DNA of 18,366 nt from B8-G4 sp033720735. GTDB taxonomy: Bacteria; Bacteroidota; Bacteroidia; Chitinophagales; Saprospiraceae. This document shows positions 7,307-14,738 of this stretch, piece after piece (positions within the stretch are counted from its first letter, which is position 1; each line of letters starts with the position of its first letter). Under the pieces are notes generated by a model. That model was given only the letters and a program-made list of their open reading frames with translations. It made no database searches and was not told where the DNA came from. Location of the stretch: contig JAWWBX010000060.1 of assembly GCA_033720735.1 (NCBI GenBank), positions 1 through 18,366 on the forward strand, in the 5' to 3' direction. The position numbers and the translations under genes are program-made.

Positions 7307-9301
7307 ATGCAACTGGATTCGAAAGTACCTCCCGGCGCACTCAGTGAGAAATGGTCCAAGTACAGCGGTACCATGCCGCTGGTGTCGCCCAACAACAAGC
7401 GCCATCTGGACATTATCGTAGTCGGTACCGGGCTGGCAGGCGCATCCGCTGCAGCCAATCTCGCCGAGCTGGGGTACAACGTCAAATGCTTCACCTTTCA
7501 CGATTCACCGCGCCGGGCCCACAGCATTGCCGCCCAGGGGGGCATCAATGCCGCGAAGAACTACATGAATGATGGCGATAGTGTCTATCGCCTGTTCTAC
7601 GATACGATCAAGGGGGGCGACTATCGCTCCCGCGAAGCCAATGTGTACCGCCTCGCCGAGGTAAGTGCCAACATCATCGATCAGTGTGTGGCTCAGGGCG
7701 TGCCGTTTGCCAGAGAGTATGGCGGCGCCCTTGCCAACCGCTCATTTGGCGGGGTCCTGGTGTCCCGCACATTCTACGCCCGCGGCCAGACCGGCCAGCA
7801 GCTGCTGCTCGGTGCCTATCAGGCCCTGAGCCGTCAGATCGCTCTCGGAAGTGTAGAGATGTACAACCGTCACGAAATGCTCGAGCTGGTGCTGATCGAC
7901 GGCAAAGCCCGGGGCATCGTCGTGCGCAACCTCATCACCGGTGAGATCCGGAGCCACGCCGCTCATTGCGTCGTGCTCGCCACTGGTGGCTATGGCAACG
8001 TCTACTACCTCTCGACAAATGCGATGGGCTGCAACGTGACAGCAGCCTGGAGGGCCGTGAAGAAAGGGGCTCTGATGGCCAACCCGTGTTTTACCCAGAT
8101 CCATCCGACCTGTATCCCCGTTTCAGGCAGCTATCAGTCGAAGCTGACCCTCATGTCCGAATCGTTGCGCAATGACGGCCGGGTGTGGGTACCGAAGCAC
8201 AAAGAAGATGTCGAGGCGATCCGCGAAGGCAGGAAGAAGCCCACCGAGATCGCCGAAGAAGACCGCGACTACTACCTCGAGCGTAGATATCCGGCCTTCG
8301 GCAACCTGGTGCCGCGTGATGTCGCCTCCCGGGCAGCCAAGCAGGTATGTGACGACGGGTTTGGGGTCAACCGGTCTGGCCTGGCGGTCTATCTCGATTT
8401 CGAACAGGCCATTTACGACTATGGGAAATCGGAAGCGCATGCGCGGGGCATCTCCAATCCTTCCGACGAGGTCATCAACAAGCTGGGCAAAGGGATCATC
8501 GCCGAGAAATACGGCAACCTCTTCCAGATGTACGAAAAGATCACAGGGGAAAATCCCTACGAGACGCCAATGATGATCTACCCGGCGGTCCACTACACGA
8601 TGGGCGGGCTCTGGGTGGATTACAACCTGGAAACGAACGTACCTGGTCTGTTCGCTCTTGGCGAATGCAATTTTTCAGACCATGGAGCCAACCGACTCGG
8701 GGCTTCGGCCCTGATGCAGGGTCTCGCCGACGGGTACTTTGTCATCTCCAGTACCATCGGAGATTTTCTGGCGAAAGAGATCACCACCCCGCGCTTCAGC
8801 ACGGACCGACCGGAATTCAAAGAAGCTGAAGAGGCAACCCGCAAGCGTTTGCAGGGGTTCCTGGACAACAAGGGAAACCAGACTGTGGAGAGTTTCCACC
8901 GCAGGCTCGGCCGGATCATGTGGGACAATTGCGGGATGTCCCGCAATGCGCAGGGCCTGCAGGAAGGCATCGCGCAGATCCGGGCGCTGCGCGACGAGTT
9001 TGAACAGGACGTCTTCGTACCGGGACACCTCAATGAATTCAATCCTGAACTCGAAAAGGTTGCCCGTGTAGCGGACTTCATCGAGCTGGGCGAGCTCATG
9101 ATGCACGATGCCTTGCAGCGCAATGAATCCTGCGGCGGTCATTTCCGTGAGGAGTATCAGACCCCGGAAGGCGAAGCGCTGCGGAATGACGAGGAATTTG
9201 CGTTTGTGGCGGCGTGGGACTGGAATGACGGTGAGCCTGTGATGTATAAGGAAGAACTCACTTTCGAGAATGTCGAGTTGAAAACGCGGAGTTACAAATA
9301 A
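7307..9301 (+). CDS. sdhA: Succinate dehydrogenase flavoprotein subunit, Bacteroidota type (664 aa)
   Basis: This subunit oxidises succinate to fumarate at the cytoplasmic face and passes electrons to SdhB. The dinucleotide fold begins at VVGTGLAGASAA (residues 38-49). His72 in RRAHSIAAQGG is the expected site of covalent FAD attachment. Substrate-site signatures include FTQIHPTCIP, LVPRDVASRAAK and HYTMGGLW, and the C-terminal FAD-binding block is LGECNFSDHGANRLGASA. The opening MQLDSKVPPGALSEKW and the overall length match the Bacteroidota/type B SdhA-FrdA group. The frame is open upstream to 7103 inside sdhC. The ATG at 7307 is chosen because it follows the sdhC stop by 5 nt and begins the family-typical N-terminus. 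It cannot be told from sequence alone whether the complex works mainly as succinate dehydrogenase or fumarate reductase; in an aerobe the former is expected. Confidence 0.96.
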   Translation: MQLDSKVPPGALSEKWSKYSGTMPLVSPNNKRHLDIIVVGTGLAGASAAANLAELGYNVKCFTFHDSPRRAHSIAAQGGINAAKNYMNDGDSVYRLFYDTIKGGDYRSREANVYRLAEVSANIIDQCVAQGVPFAREYGGALANRSFGGVLVSRTFYARGQTGQQLLLGAYQALSRQIALGSVEMYNRHEMLELVLIDGKARGIVVRNLITGEIRSHAAHCVVLATGGYGNVYYLSTNAMGCNVTAAWRAVKKGALMANPCFTQIHPTCIPVSGSYQSKLTLMSESLRNDGRVWVPKHKEDVEAIREGRKKPTEIAEEDRDYYLERRYPAFGNLVPRDVASRAAKQVCDDGFGVNRSGLAVYLDFEQAIYDYGKSEAHARGISNPSDEVINKLGKGIIAEKYGNLFQMYEKITGENPYETPMMIYPAVHYTMGGLWVDYNLETNVPGLFALGECNFSDHGANRLGASALMQGLADGYFVISSTIGDFLAKEITTPRFSTDRPEFKEAEEATRKRLQGFLDNKGNQTVESFHRRLGRIMWDNCGMSRNAQGLQEGIAQIRALRDEFEQDVFVPGHLNEFNPELEKVARVADFIELGELMMHDALQRNESCGGHFREEYQTPEGEALRNDEEFAFVAAWDWNDGEPVMYKEELTFENVELKTRSYK

Positions 9302-9316
9302 GTAAAAGCTGAGAGC

Positions 9317-10054
9317 GTGAAACTGAAACTGAAGATCTGGCGACAGGCCAATGCCAAAGCAGAGGGCGGGTTTGAAACATACACGGTGGAGGCCAATCCA
9401 CACATGTCCTTTCTGGAAATGCTGGACGTGCTCAACGAATCGCTGATCGGCGAAGGGAAAGAGCCGGTCGCTTTCGATCACGATTGCCGGGAAGGCATTT
9501 GCGGCACCTGCAGCATGGTGATCAATGGCCGTCCGCACGGCCCCTGGAAGGGAACGACCACCTGTCAGCTGCATATGCGTGAGTATCAGGATGGCGACGA
9601 GATCGTGATCGAACCATTCCGGGCCAGGGCGTTCCCCATCGTGAAGGACCTGGTCGTCGACCGCAGCGCCTTCGACCGGATCATCGAGGCGGGCGGCTAC
9701 GTCTCCGTCAATACCGGCCAGGCCCCGGATGCCAATGACATTCCCATCGAAAAAGACCTGGCTGCCAACGCGTTCGACGCGGCTGCTTGCATCGGATGTG
9801 GCGCCTGTGTCGCCGCTTGCCCCAATGCTTCGGCCATGCTATTTACCGGCGCCAAGGTGACGCACCTGGCACTGCTTCCGCAAGGGCAAGTTGAGCGCTC
9901 ACGCCGGGTCAAGGCGATGGTCGAGCAAATGGACGAAGAAGGTTTTGGCGCCTGCTCAAACACCTACGCCTGCTCGGCGGAATGCCCCAAAGAGATCCCG
10001 ATCAAGGTGATCTCGAAGATGAACCGCGAATACTTCCGGGCAGTAGGACCCTGA
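9317..10054 (+). CDS. sdhB: Succinate dehydrogenase iron-sulfur subunit, type B (245 aa)
   Basis: This subunit carries electrons from the SdhA flavin to the heme/quinone anchor. All expected ligands are present. The [2Fe-2S] ligands are Cys57, Cys62, Cys65 and Cys83 (HDCREGICGTCSM, TTCQL). The [4Fe-4S] and [3Fe-4S] clusters are held by the CIGCGACVAACP block (Cys158, 161, 164, 168) together with Cys213, Cys219 and Cys223 (GACSNTYACSAECP). The start is GTG, 15 nt after the sdhA stop; no ATG is available before the first beta-strand MKLKLKIWRQ. The length is as expected for this group. It is the last gene of the first operon: no gene follows for 374 bp, and I find no strong intrinsic terminator directly after it. 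Confidence 0.95.
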   Translation: MKLKLKIWRQANAKAEGGFETYTVEANPHMSFLEMLDVLNESLIGEGKEPVAFDHDCREGICGTCSMVINGRPHGPWKGTTTCQLHMREYQDGDEIVIEPFRARAFPIVKDLVVDRSAFDRIIEAGGYVSVNTGQAPDANDIPIEKDLAANAFDAAACIGCGACVAACPNASAMLFTGAKVTHLALLPQGQVERSRRVKAMVEQMDEEGFGACSNTYACSAECPKEIPIKVISKMNREYFRAVGP

Positions 10055-10219
10055 AGCGGGCAGTTGGCAAAGGGCAAGTGGCAACACTTGTTGTCAGCAT
10101 CTTTCCTCAGGGTTCTCGCAAATCTCGACTGTTTATCGGCGCAACCCAATTTCTCGCAGATTTCCGCAAATTCCGCTGATTCAATCCGTACGTCAACACG
10201 CTCCAGGCAAAGCCACCAG

Positions 10220-10238
10220 AAACGATATCGTATCGTTT
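10220..10238. promoter_or_regulatory. 19-bp palindrome, possible operator
   Basis: AAACGATA (10220-10227) and TATCGTTT (10231-10238) are exact reverse complements around TCG. The size and symmetry fit a dimeric repressor or activator site. It lies 190 bp upstream of the second sdh operon and 165 bp after the first. No regulator gene is adjacent. A hairpin role in RNA is less likely because the loop would be only three bases and the stem is AT-rich. Confidence 0.4.
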
Positions 10239-10250
10239 GCAATAGGCAGG

Positions 10251-10388
10251 AACACGTGAACCCTATACGACTCCGCTATGCTCCACGTACAGGGCAGGCA
10301 CATGAACACATGAACACCTGAACACGTGAACCCTATACGACTCCGCTATGCTTCGCGTACAGGGCAGGCACATGAACACGTGAACACC
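10251..10388. repeat. Two 70-bp direct repeats with internal stem and 8-bp tandem units
   Basis: The block at 10251-10320 is repeated at 10321-10388. The first 59 bases differ at two positions (CTCCACGTAC versus CTTCGCGTAC). Within each copy CCCT-n-TACG can pair with CGTA-n-AGGG, giving a stem over about 34 bases. The copy junctions consist of TGAACACn units repeated every 8 bp (for example 10303-10326). The repeats end about 40 bp before the start codon of the second sdh operon. Confidence 0.8.
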
Positions 10389-10428
10389 AAAGAAATTCCG
10401 TAAGTTTTGGATCAAATTCCAAGACTCC

Positions 10429-11277
10429 ATGGCCGACACTCCGATCACCCTGCAGAAACGAGGCTTCCTCGCTACGCTGCGGACCGACCGCTGGTGGGTA
10501 GAACCCCTTCTGGTACTGTGTGGATTAGGTGCCTTTATCATCTACGCGACATGGGCTGCGTTTCAGGGTACGCATTACTGGTTTGATGCCGGGGTGCAGG
10601 GCTTCGGAGGCTATTTGTCACCCTTTTATTCTCCGGTCGTCTACACAGATGTGGGTGCTGCGGGTAGTGCTCCCCTCTACCACGCCTTGCTGGGCAGCTG
10701 GCCGGAGTGGTGGCCGTCCTGGTTTCCCGCATCGCCGGCGTTCATCATCCTTATCTTCCCGTTGTCATTTCGATTTACCTGCTACTATTATCGGGGTGCG
10801 TACTACAAAGCGTTTGCCGGCACACCTCCTGCCTGTGCGGTGGGATCGATCCCGCGCAAGCCGGGCAAGTACCGCGGAGAGTCATTCATCATGGTCTTTC
10901 AGAACCTGCATCGCTATACGCTGTACGTTGCGATCATTTTCATCCCGATCCTGTACGCTGATGCGATCGCGGCCTTCTTCCGGGGAGGACAGTTTGGTGT
11001 CGGGGTTGGGTCGATCATACTACTGACCAATGCCACACTCCTGGCCTGCTACACCTTTGGCTGCCATTCGTGGCGACATCTGATCGGGGGGCGGAAAGAT
11101 TGCTTCTCTTGTTCAGGTGCGGGCAGGATTGGTTACGGAGTGTACCAAAAAGTGTCCTGGCTCAACCGCCGTCACAAGCTGTTTGCCTGGGCCAGTCTGG
11201 TCTTTGTCGGCTTCTCCGACTTCTATGTTCGGATGGTCAGCTCGGGTGTCATCACTGATCTGAACACATGGGGTTGA
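10429..11277 (+). CDS. Membrane anchor of a second, Sdh1-like succinate dehydrogenase (282 aa)
   Basis: It resembles the anchor encoded first in the mycobacterial Sdh1 operon (Rv0249c type) and not the type B cytochrome. Shared features I recognise are RTDRWWVEPL, GGYLSPFYSP, RFTCYYYRGAYYKAF followed by PPACAV, NLHRYTLYVA and HSWRHLIGG. Five hydrophobic helices are visible (about 24-46, 100-121, 160-182, 190-212, 250-273). It is rich in potential metal ligands: Cys118, Cys136, His161, Cys207, Cys212, His213, His217, and a CFSC pair at 225-228. In mycobacterial Sdh1 the anchor is reported to hold a Rieske-type [2Fe-2S] cluster in the membrane, and some of these residues are candidate ligands here. 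The flavoprotein gene begins 66 nt later. Family assignment rests on recalled motifs and gene order. Confidence 0.85.
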   Translation: MADTPITLQKRGFLATLRTDRWWVEPLLVLCGLGAFIIYATWAAFQGTHYWFDAGVQGFGGYLSPFYSPVVYTDVGAAGSAPLYHALLGSWPEWWPSWFPASPAFIILIFPLSFRFTCYYYRGAYYKAFAGTPPACAVGSIPRKPGKYRGESFIMVFQNLHRYTLYVAIIFIPILYADAIAAFFRGGQFGVGVGSIILLTNATLLACYTFGCHSWRHLIGGRKDCFSCSGAGRIGYGVYQKVSWLNRRHKLFAWASLVFVGFSDFYVRMVSSGVITDLNTWG

Positions 11278-11343
11278 TTCACATTTGCGATTCCGCGCAT
11301 ACGCGCACACTGTCTGCTTTCTTTGTCACAGCATTACACACCT

Positions 11344-13188
11344 ATGGACCTCTCTGAACTGCAAACGATAGAACACGACATCCTGGTTATCGGAGCCGGT
11401 GGCGCAGGCTTGCGCGCGGCCATTGAGTGCGCCATGCAAGGCGTCAACACGGGCGTTGTGTGCAAATCCCTGCTTGGCAAGGCACACACGGTAATGGCCG
11501 AGGGCGGGATGGCGGCTGCGCTGGGCAACAGTGATCCGCGCGACCACTGGAAAGTGCACTTCCGGGATACCATGCGCGGCGGGAAGTTCCTCAACCAGTG
11601 GCGCATGGCCGAACTCCATGCCAAACAGGCACCGGAGCGGGTGACTGAACTGGAGGCGTGGGGCGCCGTGTTCGATCGGACCAAGGACGGACTCATCCAC
11701 CAGCGCAACTTCGGCGGACACCGCTATCCGCGACTCGCACACGTCGGTGACCGCACCGGGCTTGAACTCATCCGGACCCTGCAGGATCACGGGATCCACC
11801 AGGGGTTCGATGTACACATGGAATGCACCGCCCTCGAGATCCTCAAGGACGGCGATCGGGTCGCTGGTGTCATCGGCTACTGGCGCGAAACCGGCAGGTT
11901 TGTCCTCTTCAAGGCGAAAGCCATCATCCTGGCCACCGGAGGTGCGGGCAAAGCCTGGAAGGTCACGTCCAACTCATGGGAGTACACCGGAGACGGACTC
12001 CACATGGCCTACGAGGCCGGGGCCGAACTCATGGATATGGAATTCACGCAGTTCCACCCCACCGGCATGGTCTGGCCACCGAGCGTACGCGGGATACTGG
12101 TGACGGAAGGGGTCCGGGGTGATGGCGGCATCCTCACCAACAGCGAAGGCGAGCGATTCATGTTCCGCTACATACCCGACCGGTTCAAAGAGGAGACCGC
12201 CGACAGTGAAGAAGAGGCCAACCGCTGGCTGGCTGGCGACAAGAACGCACGGCGACCACCCGAACTGCTCACGCGCGATGTGGTGGCCAGGGCCATCCTC
12301 GCCGAGGTCAAGGCGGGCCGGGGATCTCAGCACGGCGGGGCCTATCTCGACATCGCCTCCCGCCTGCCGGCCGACCAGATCAAGCGCAAGCTGCCCTCCA
12401 TGTACCACCAGTTCAAGGAACTGGCCGAGGTCGATATCACCAAACAGAAAATGGAGGTAGGGCCAACCTTGCACTATTTCATGGGCGGCATCCGGGTCGA
12501 CCCTGATACGCAAGCCACCGCTGTGCGGGGTCTGTTCGCCTGCGGAGAGTGTGCGGCTGGTCTGCATGGCGCCAATCGCCTGGGGGGGAATTCACTTTCG
12601 GACCTGATCGTTTTTGGCACACTCGCGGGACGAGGGGCGATCGACTACATCCAAAGTCTGGCAGCCACCCCACAGGTCGATCAGAACGCGCTGACCGTAT
12701 CTGTGCGCCGGGCCACCGCTTGTCTGAACCGGGAGGAGGGACCCAATCCCTACGTGGTGCACGATCAATTGCGCGACCTGATGCAGGACAAGGTGGGCAT
12801 CATCAGGGAGGCGGCCGATCTGGAGGAAGCCATCCGGCAGTTGCAGCACCTGAAAAACGATGTTGACCGTATCAAGGCGCATGGATCGAGCCAGTACAAT
12901 CCGGGGTGGCATGAAGCCCTGTCACTTTCTGCGTTGGCCGTCTGCTCCGAGGCTGTGGCCCGGGCTGCGTTGATGCGTGAAGAAAGCCGGGGTGCACACA
13001 CCCGCCTCGACTTTGAAGGAGAGCGACCCGAATGGGGGCAATATAATATTGTAGTACGCAAAGGACAGGATGGCACCATGCAGGTCGAGAAGATCAGGCG
13101 GCCCGATCCCGATCCTGAACTGGAGCGCATCGCCCGACTGAGCATCGAAGAACTGGAAGAAGAGATCCGCAACGAACGCAATCAATAA
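11344..13188 (+). CDS. sdhA: Succinate dehydrogenase flavoprotein subunit, Sdh1-like (614 aa)
   Basis: This is the catalytic subunit of the second complex. The FAD fold starts with ILVIGAGGAGLRAAIE (GxGxxG at 17-22). His48 in GKAHTVMAEGG is the expected covalent FAD site. Active-site signatures are EFTQFHPTGM, LLTRDVVARAI and HYFMGGIRVD, with the closing FAD block CGECAAGLHGANRLGGNS. The motifs CKSLLGKAHTVMAEGG and RDTMRGGKFLNQWRMAE differ clearly from the upstream SdhA and match the mycobacterial Sdh1 flavoprotein group. The frame opens at TTG 11323; the ATG at 11344 is preferred because the dinucleotide fold then begins at the usual distance. The iron-sulfur gene starts 2 nt after the stop. 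The name sdhA is functional: this is not a recent duplicate of the sdhA at 7307. Confidence 0.93.
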   Translation: MDLSELQTIEHDILVIGAGGAGLRAAIECAMQGVNTGVVCKSLLGKAHTVMAEGGMAAALGNSDPRDHWKVHFRDTMRGGKFLNQWRMAELHAKQAPERVTELEAWGAVFDRTKDGLIHQRNFGGHRYPRLAHVGDRTGLELIRTLQDHGIHQGFDVHMECTALEILKDGDRVAGVIGYWRETGRFVLFKAKAIILATGGAGKAWKVTSNSWEYTGDGLHMAYEAGAELMDMEFTQFHPTGMVWPPSVRGILVTEGVRGDGGILTNSEGERFMFRYIPDRFKEETADSEEEANRWLAGDKNARRPPELLTRDVVARAILAEVKAGRGSQHGGAYLDIASRLPADQIKRKLPSMYHQFKELAEVDITKQKMEVGPTLHYFMGGIRVDPDTQATAVRGLFACGECAAGLHGANRLGGNSLSDLIVFGTLAGRGAIDYIQSLAATPQVDQNALTVSVRRATACLNREEGPNPYVVHDQLRDLMQDKVGIIREAADLEEAIRQLQHLKNDVDRIKAHGSSQYNPGWHEALSLSALAVCSEAVARAALMREESRGAHTRLDFEGERPEWGQYNIVVRKGQDGTMQVEKIRRPDPDPELERIARLSIEELEEEIRNERNQ

Positions 13189-13190
13189 CC

Positions 13191-13949
13191 ATGGCACAAC
13201 GCACATTCAAAGTCCTCCGCGGCGATCAGAACCAGGCCGAATTCGTGGATTATACCGTAGAAGTGGACGAGGGGATGGTCGTCCTCGATGGCCTGTTTGA
13301 GGTCCAGGCGCAGCACGCCAACGATCTCGCGATCCGCTGGAACTGTAAAGCCGGCAAATGTGGCTCATGCAGTATGGAGGTCAATGGAAAACCCCGGCTG
13401 GCGTGCATGACCCGGCTCGGTGACTTCGAGGAAGGTCAGACGATCACCTGTACCCCACTCAAAACATTTCCGGTCATCAAGGACCTGGTCACCGACGTCA
13501 GCTGGAACTACGAGCAAAACAAACGCATCGCCCCTTTCAAACCGGGCAAGCCTGACGCCGACGGCAAGTACCGGATGAACCAGGAAAGCGCCGAGCGGGT
13601 TCAGGAGTTTCGCAAGTGCATTGAGTGTTACCTATGCCAGAATGTGTGTCACGTGCTACGGGATCACGACCGCAAGGACAAATTTGCCGGACCGCGCTTT
13701 ATGATCCGTCTGGCCAGCCTGGAGATGCACCCCCTCGACACCGCCGACCGTATCCCCCAGATCAAGGACGACTATGGCGTCCAGTACTGCAACATTACCA
13801 AGTGCTGCACGGCTGTGTGTCCCGAGCATATTGAGATCACGGACAACGGGATCATCCCGCTCAAGGAACGGGTGGCCGACCGGGCGTTTGATCCCCTGCG
13901 CATCCTGTGGCGGAAGCTGTTTGGCAGGGAATTGTTCAGGGATAAGTAG
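13191..13949 (+). CDS. sdhB: Succinate dehydrogenase iron-sulfur subunit, Sdh1-like (252 aa)
   Basis: This is the electron-transfer subunit of the second complex. The [2Fe-2S] ligands are Cys52, Cys57, Cys60 and Cys72 (WNCKAGKCGSCSM, LACMT). The remaining clusters use CIECYLCQNVCHVLRDHD (Cys143, 146, 149, 153) and CNITKCCTAVCPEHI (Cys200, 205/206, 210). The CIECYLCQNVCHV and CNITKCCTAVCPEHIEITDN blocks, and the ending LKERVADRAFDPL, are strongly reminiscent of mycobacterial Sdh1 SdhB (Rv0247c type) and differ from the upstream SdhB, which has CIGCGACVAACP. It starts at an ATG 2 nt after the flavoprotein stop, so the genes are probably coupled. It is the last gene of the operon; convergent minus-strand genes begin beyond the hairpin repeats at 14036. 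Confidence 0.94.
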   Translation: MAQRTFKVLRGDQNQAEFVDYTVEVDEGMVVLDGLFEVQAQHANDLAIRWNCKAGKCGSCSMEVNGKPRLACMTRLGDFEEGQTITCTPLKTFPVIKDLVTDVSWNYEQNKRIAPFKPGKPDADGKYRMNQESAERVQEFRKCIECYLCQNVCHVLRDHDRKDKFAGPRFMIRLASLEMHPLDTADRIPQIKDDYGVQYCNITKCCTAVCPEHIEITDNGIIPLKERVADRAFDPLRILWRKLFGRELFRDK

Positions 13950-14035
13950 GGATCCAAAGGTATTGATATTGGGTTCGTGAATGCATCGCCCGGGCAGGTA
14001 TGATGGTCTTTTGAGAAGCTCCGTCGCCACCATCT
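13950..14035. other. Spacer after the second sdh operon; no gene seen
   Basis: These 86 bp hold no gene and no hairpin followed by a T-run. Transcription of the sdh operon would have to end in the hairpin-bearing repeat immediately downstream, or by Rho. Confidence 0.5.
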
Positions 14036-14283
14036 GAGCCCACGAATTCATTCGTGGGCGACACAATTGAGCACATGACGAGCGAGCCATTTTAATGGCT
14101 TGGAACCCTCCCCTGATCGTCACTCATTCACCTTCCTTTGTTGCCGAAGTGTCATCTGGACTGGCCCGTTGCTCCCAGTACCACCGGAGCCCACGAATTC
14201 ATTCGTGGGCGACACGATTGAGCAGGTGATGAGCGAGCCATTTTAATGGCTTGGAACCCTCCCCTGATCGTCACTCATTCACC
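14036..14283. repeat. Duplicated 97-bp element, each copy with two perfect hairpins
   Basis: Copy 1 is at 14036-14132 and copy 2 at 14187-14283, offset by 151 bp, with four visible differences. In each copy the first hairpin has 10-bp arms, GCCCACGAAT and ATTCGTGGGC, around TC (14038-14059; 14189-14210). The second has 7-bp arms, AGCCATT and AATGGCT, around TT (14085-14100; 14236-14251). Both copies end in ACCCTCCCCTGATCG followed by TCACTCATTCACC. In copy 2 this end is the stop and last codons of the minus-strand gene 14271-14735. The element lies between convergent transcription units, so it may act as a two-way terminator or transcript stabiliser. Confidence 0.85.
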
Positions 14284-14735
14284 CGGTTCCAGATATCCAG
14301 GTAGATCTTCCACTCCCCATCCTCCTTGCGCCACACAATGACATACTTGCCCTTCCAGGCGCTCTTCTCCCCGTTGGCCTGCAGCGTCTCACCTTCGTAA
14401 TAGCCGTAATCATAGGCGTGGTCCCCGATCACATTGATCTCTTCCGGATGGATGACGTGCTTGAGGGTCTTGACACCTGCGGGCAGGGTCCAGCGCTTCT
14501 CGATCGCATCATGGCCCTCGATGATCGGTGTACCGCCGGGCATGATCTTCCCATCTGCAGTATAGCACTCGGCGAGCTTGCGGTATTCACCGTTCATATA
14601 GTACTGTGAGAACTGGGTGATGTTGGCCAGGATCTGTTCAATGTCATGCCGGTCGCCAATATACTCCTGAGATACAACCTGCACGCTCATGACAGTCATG
14701 CAGAGTATTATCAAAAAGGCCTTGAGTTGCTTCAT
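14271..14735 (-). CDS. Exported SnoaL/NTF2-like (DUF4440-type) protein, 154 aa
   Basis: A signal peptide of about 22 residues (KAFLIILCMTVMSVQVVS|QE) is followed by one NTF2-like cone domain at 28-150. Typical marks are ILANITQFSQYYMNGEYRKL, the AECYTADGKIMPGG turn, IIEGHDAIEKRW, and the late strands KYVIVWRKEDGEWKIYLDIWN. This matches ketosteroid-isomerase-like or DUF4440 proteins, which range from small-molecule isomerases and hydrolases to ligand binders; the substrate cannot be inferred. It is the last gene of a three-gene minus-strand operon, beginning 3 nt after the cupin stop. Its final codons and stop fall inside the second copy of the hairpin repeat, so the repeat may have replaced or reshaped its C-terminus (VNE end). 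Confidence 0.85.
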   Translation of the reverse strand: MKQLKAFLIILCMTVMSVQVVSQEYIGDRHDIEQILANITQFSQYYMNGEYRKLAECYTADGKIMPGGTPIIEGHDAIEKRWTLPAGVKTLKHVIHPEEINVIGDHAYDYGYYEGETLQANGEKSAWKGKYVIVWRKEDGEWKIYLDIWNRVNE

Positions 14736-14738
14736 GAT

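Larger units (their letters stand above)
10055..10428. other. 374-bp repeat-rich spacer between the two sdh operons
   Basis: No credible gene is present; short open frames on both strands have no protein-like composition. The left part has simple-sequence drift (GGCAGTTGGCAAAGGGCAAG) and a CGCAGATTTCCGCAAATTCCGC stretch of a kind I recall as a dispersed intergenic repeat in Bacteroidota. A 19-bp palindrome follows at 10220-10238, then two 70-bp direct repeats. The promoter of the second sdh operon should lie near the right end, where TAAGTTTTG occurs at 10401-10409. This has one base too many for TAnnTTTG and no TTG at a good distance. Confidence 0.6.

Noticed and set aside
8675..9574. 299-codon minus-strand open frame across sdhA/sdhB
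   Set aside because: It is antisense to two firmly identified genes in a GC-rich region where long shadow frames are expected; the peptide shows no domain.
10401..10409. TAAGTTTTG as a promoter of the second sdh operon
   Set aside because: It has one base too many for TAnnTTTG, and no TTG lies 17-23 bases upstream; not strong enough to list as a promoter.
13656..14123. 155-codon minus-strand open frame at the end of the second sdh operon
   Set aside because: More than half is antisense to the iron-sulfur gene and the rest runs through the hairpin repeat; no recognisable protein features.
10251..14283. Composite transposon around the second sdh operon
   Set aside because: The repeats on the two sides differ in sequence, and no transposase or terminal inverted repeats are visible.
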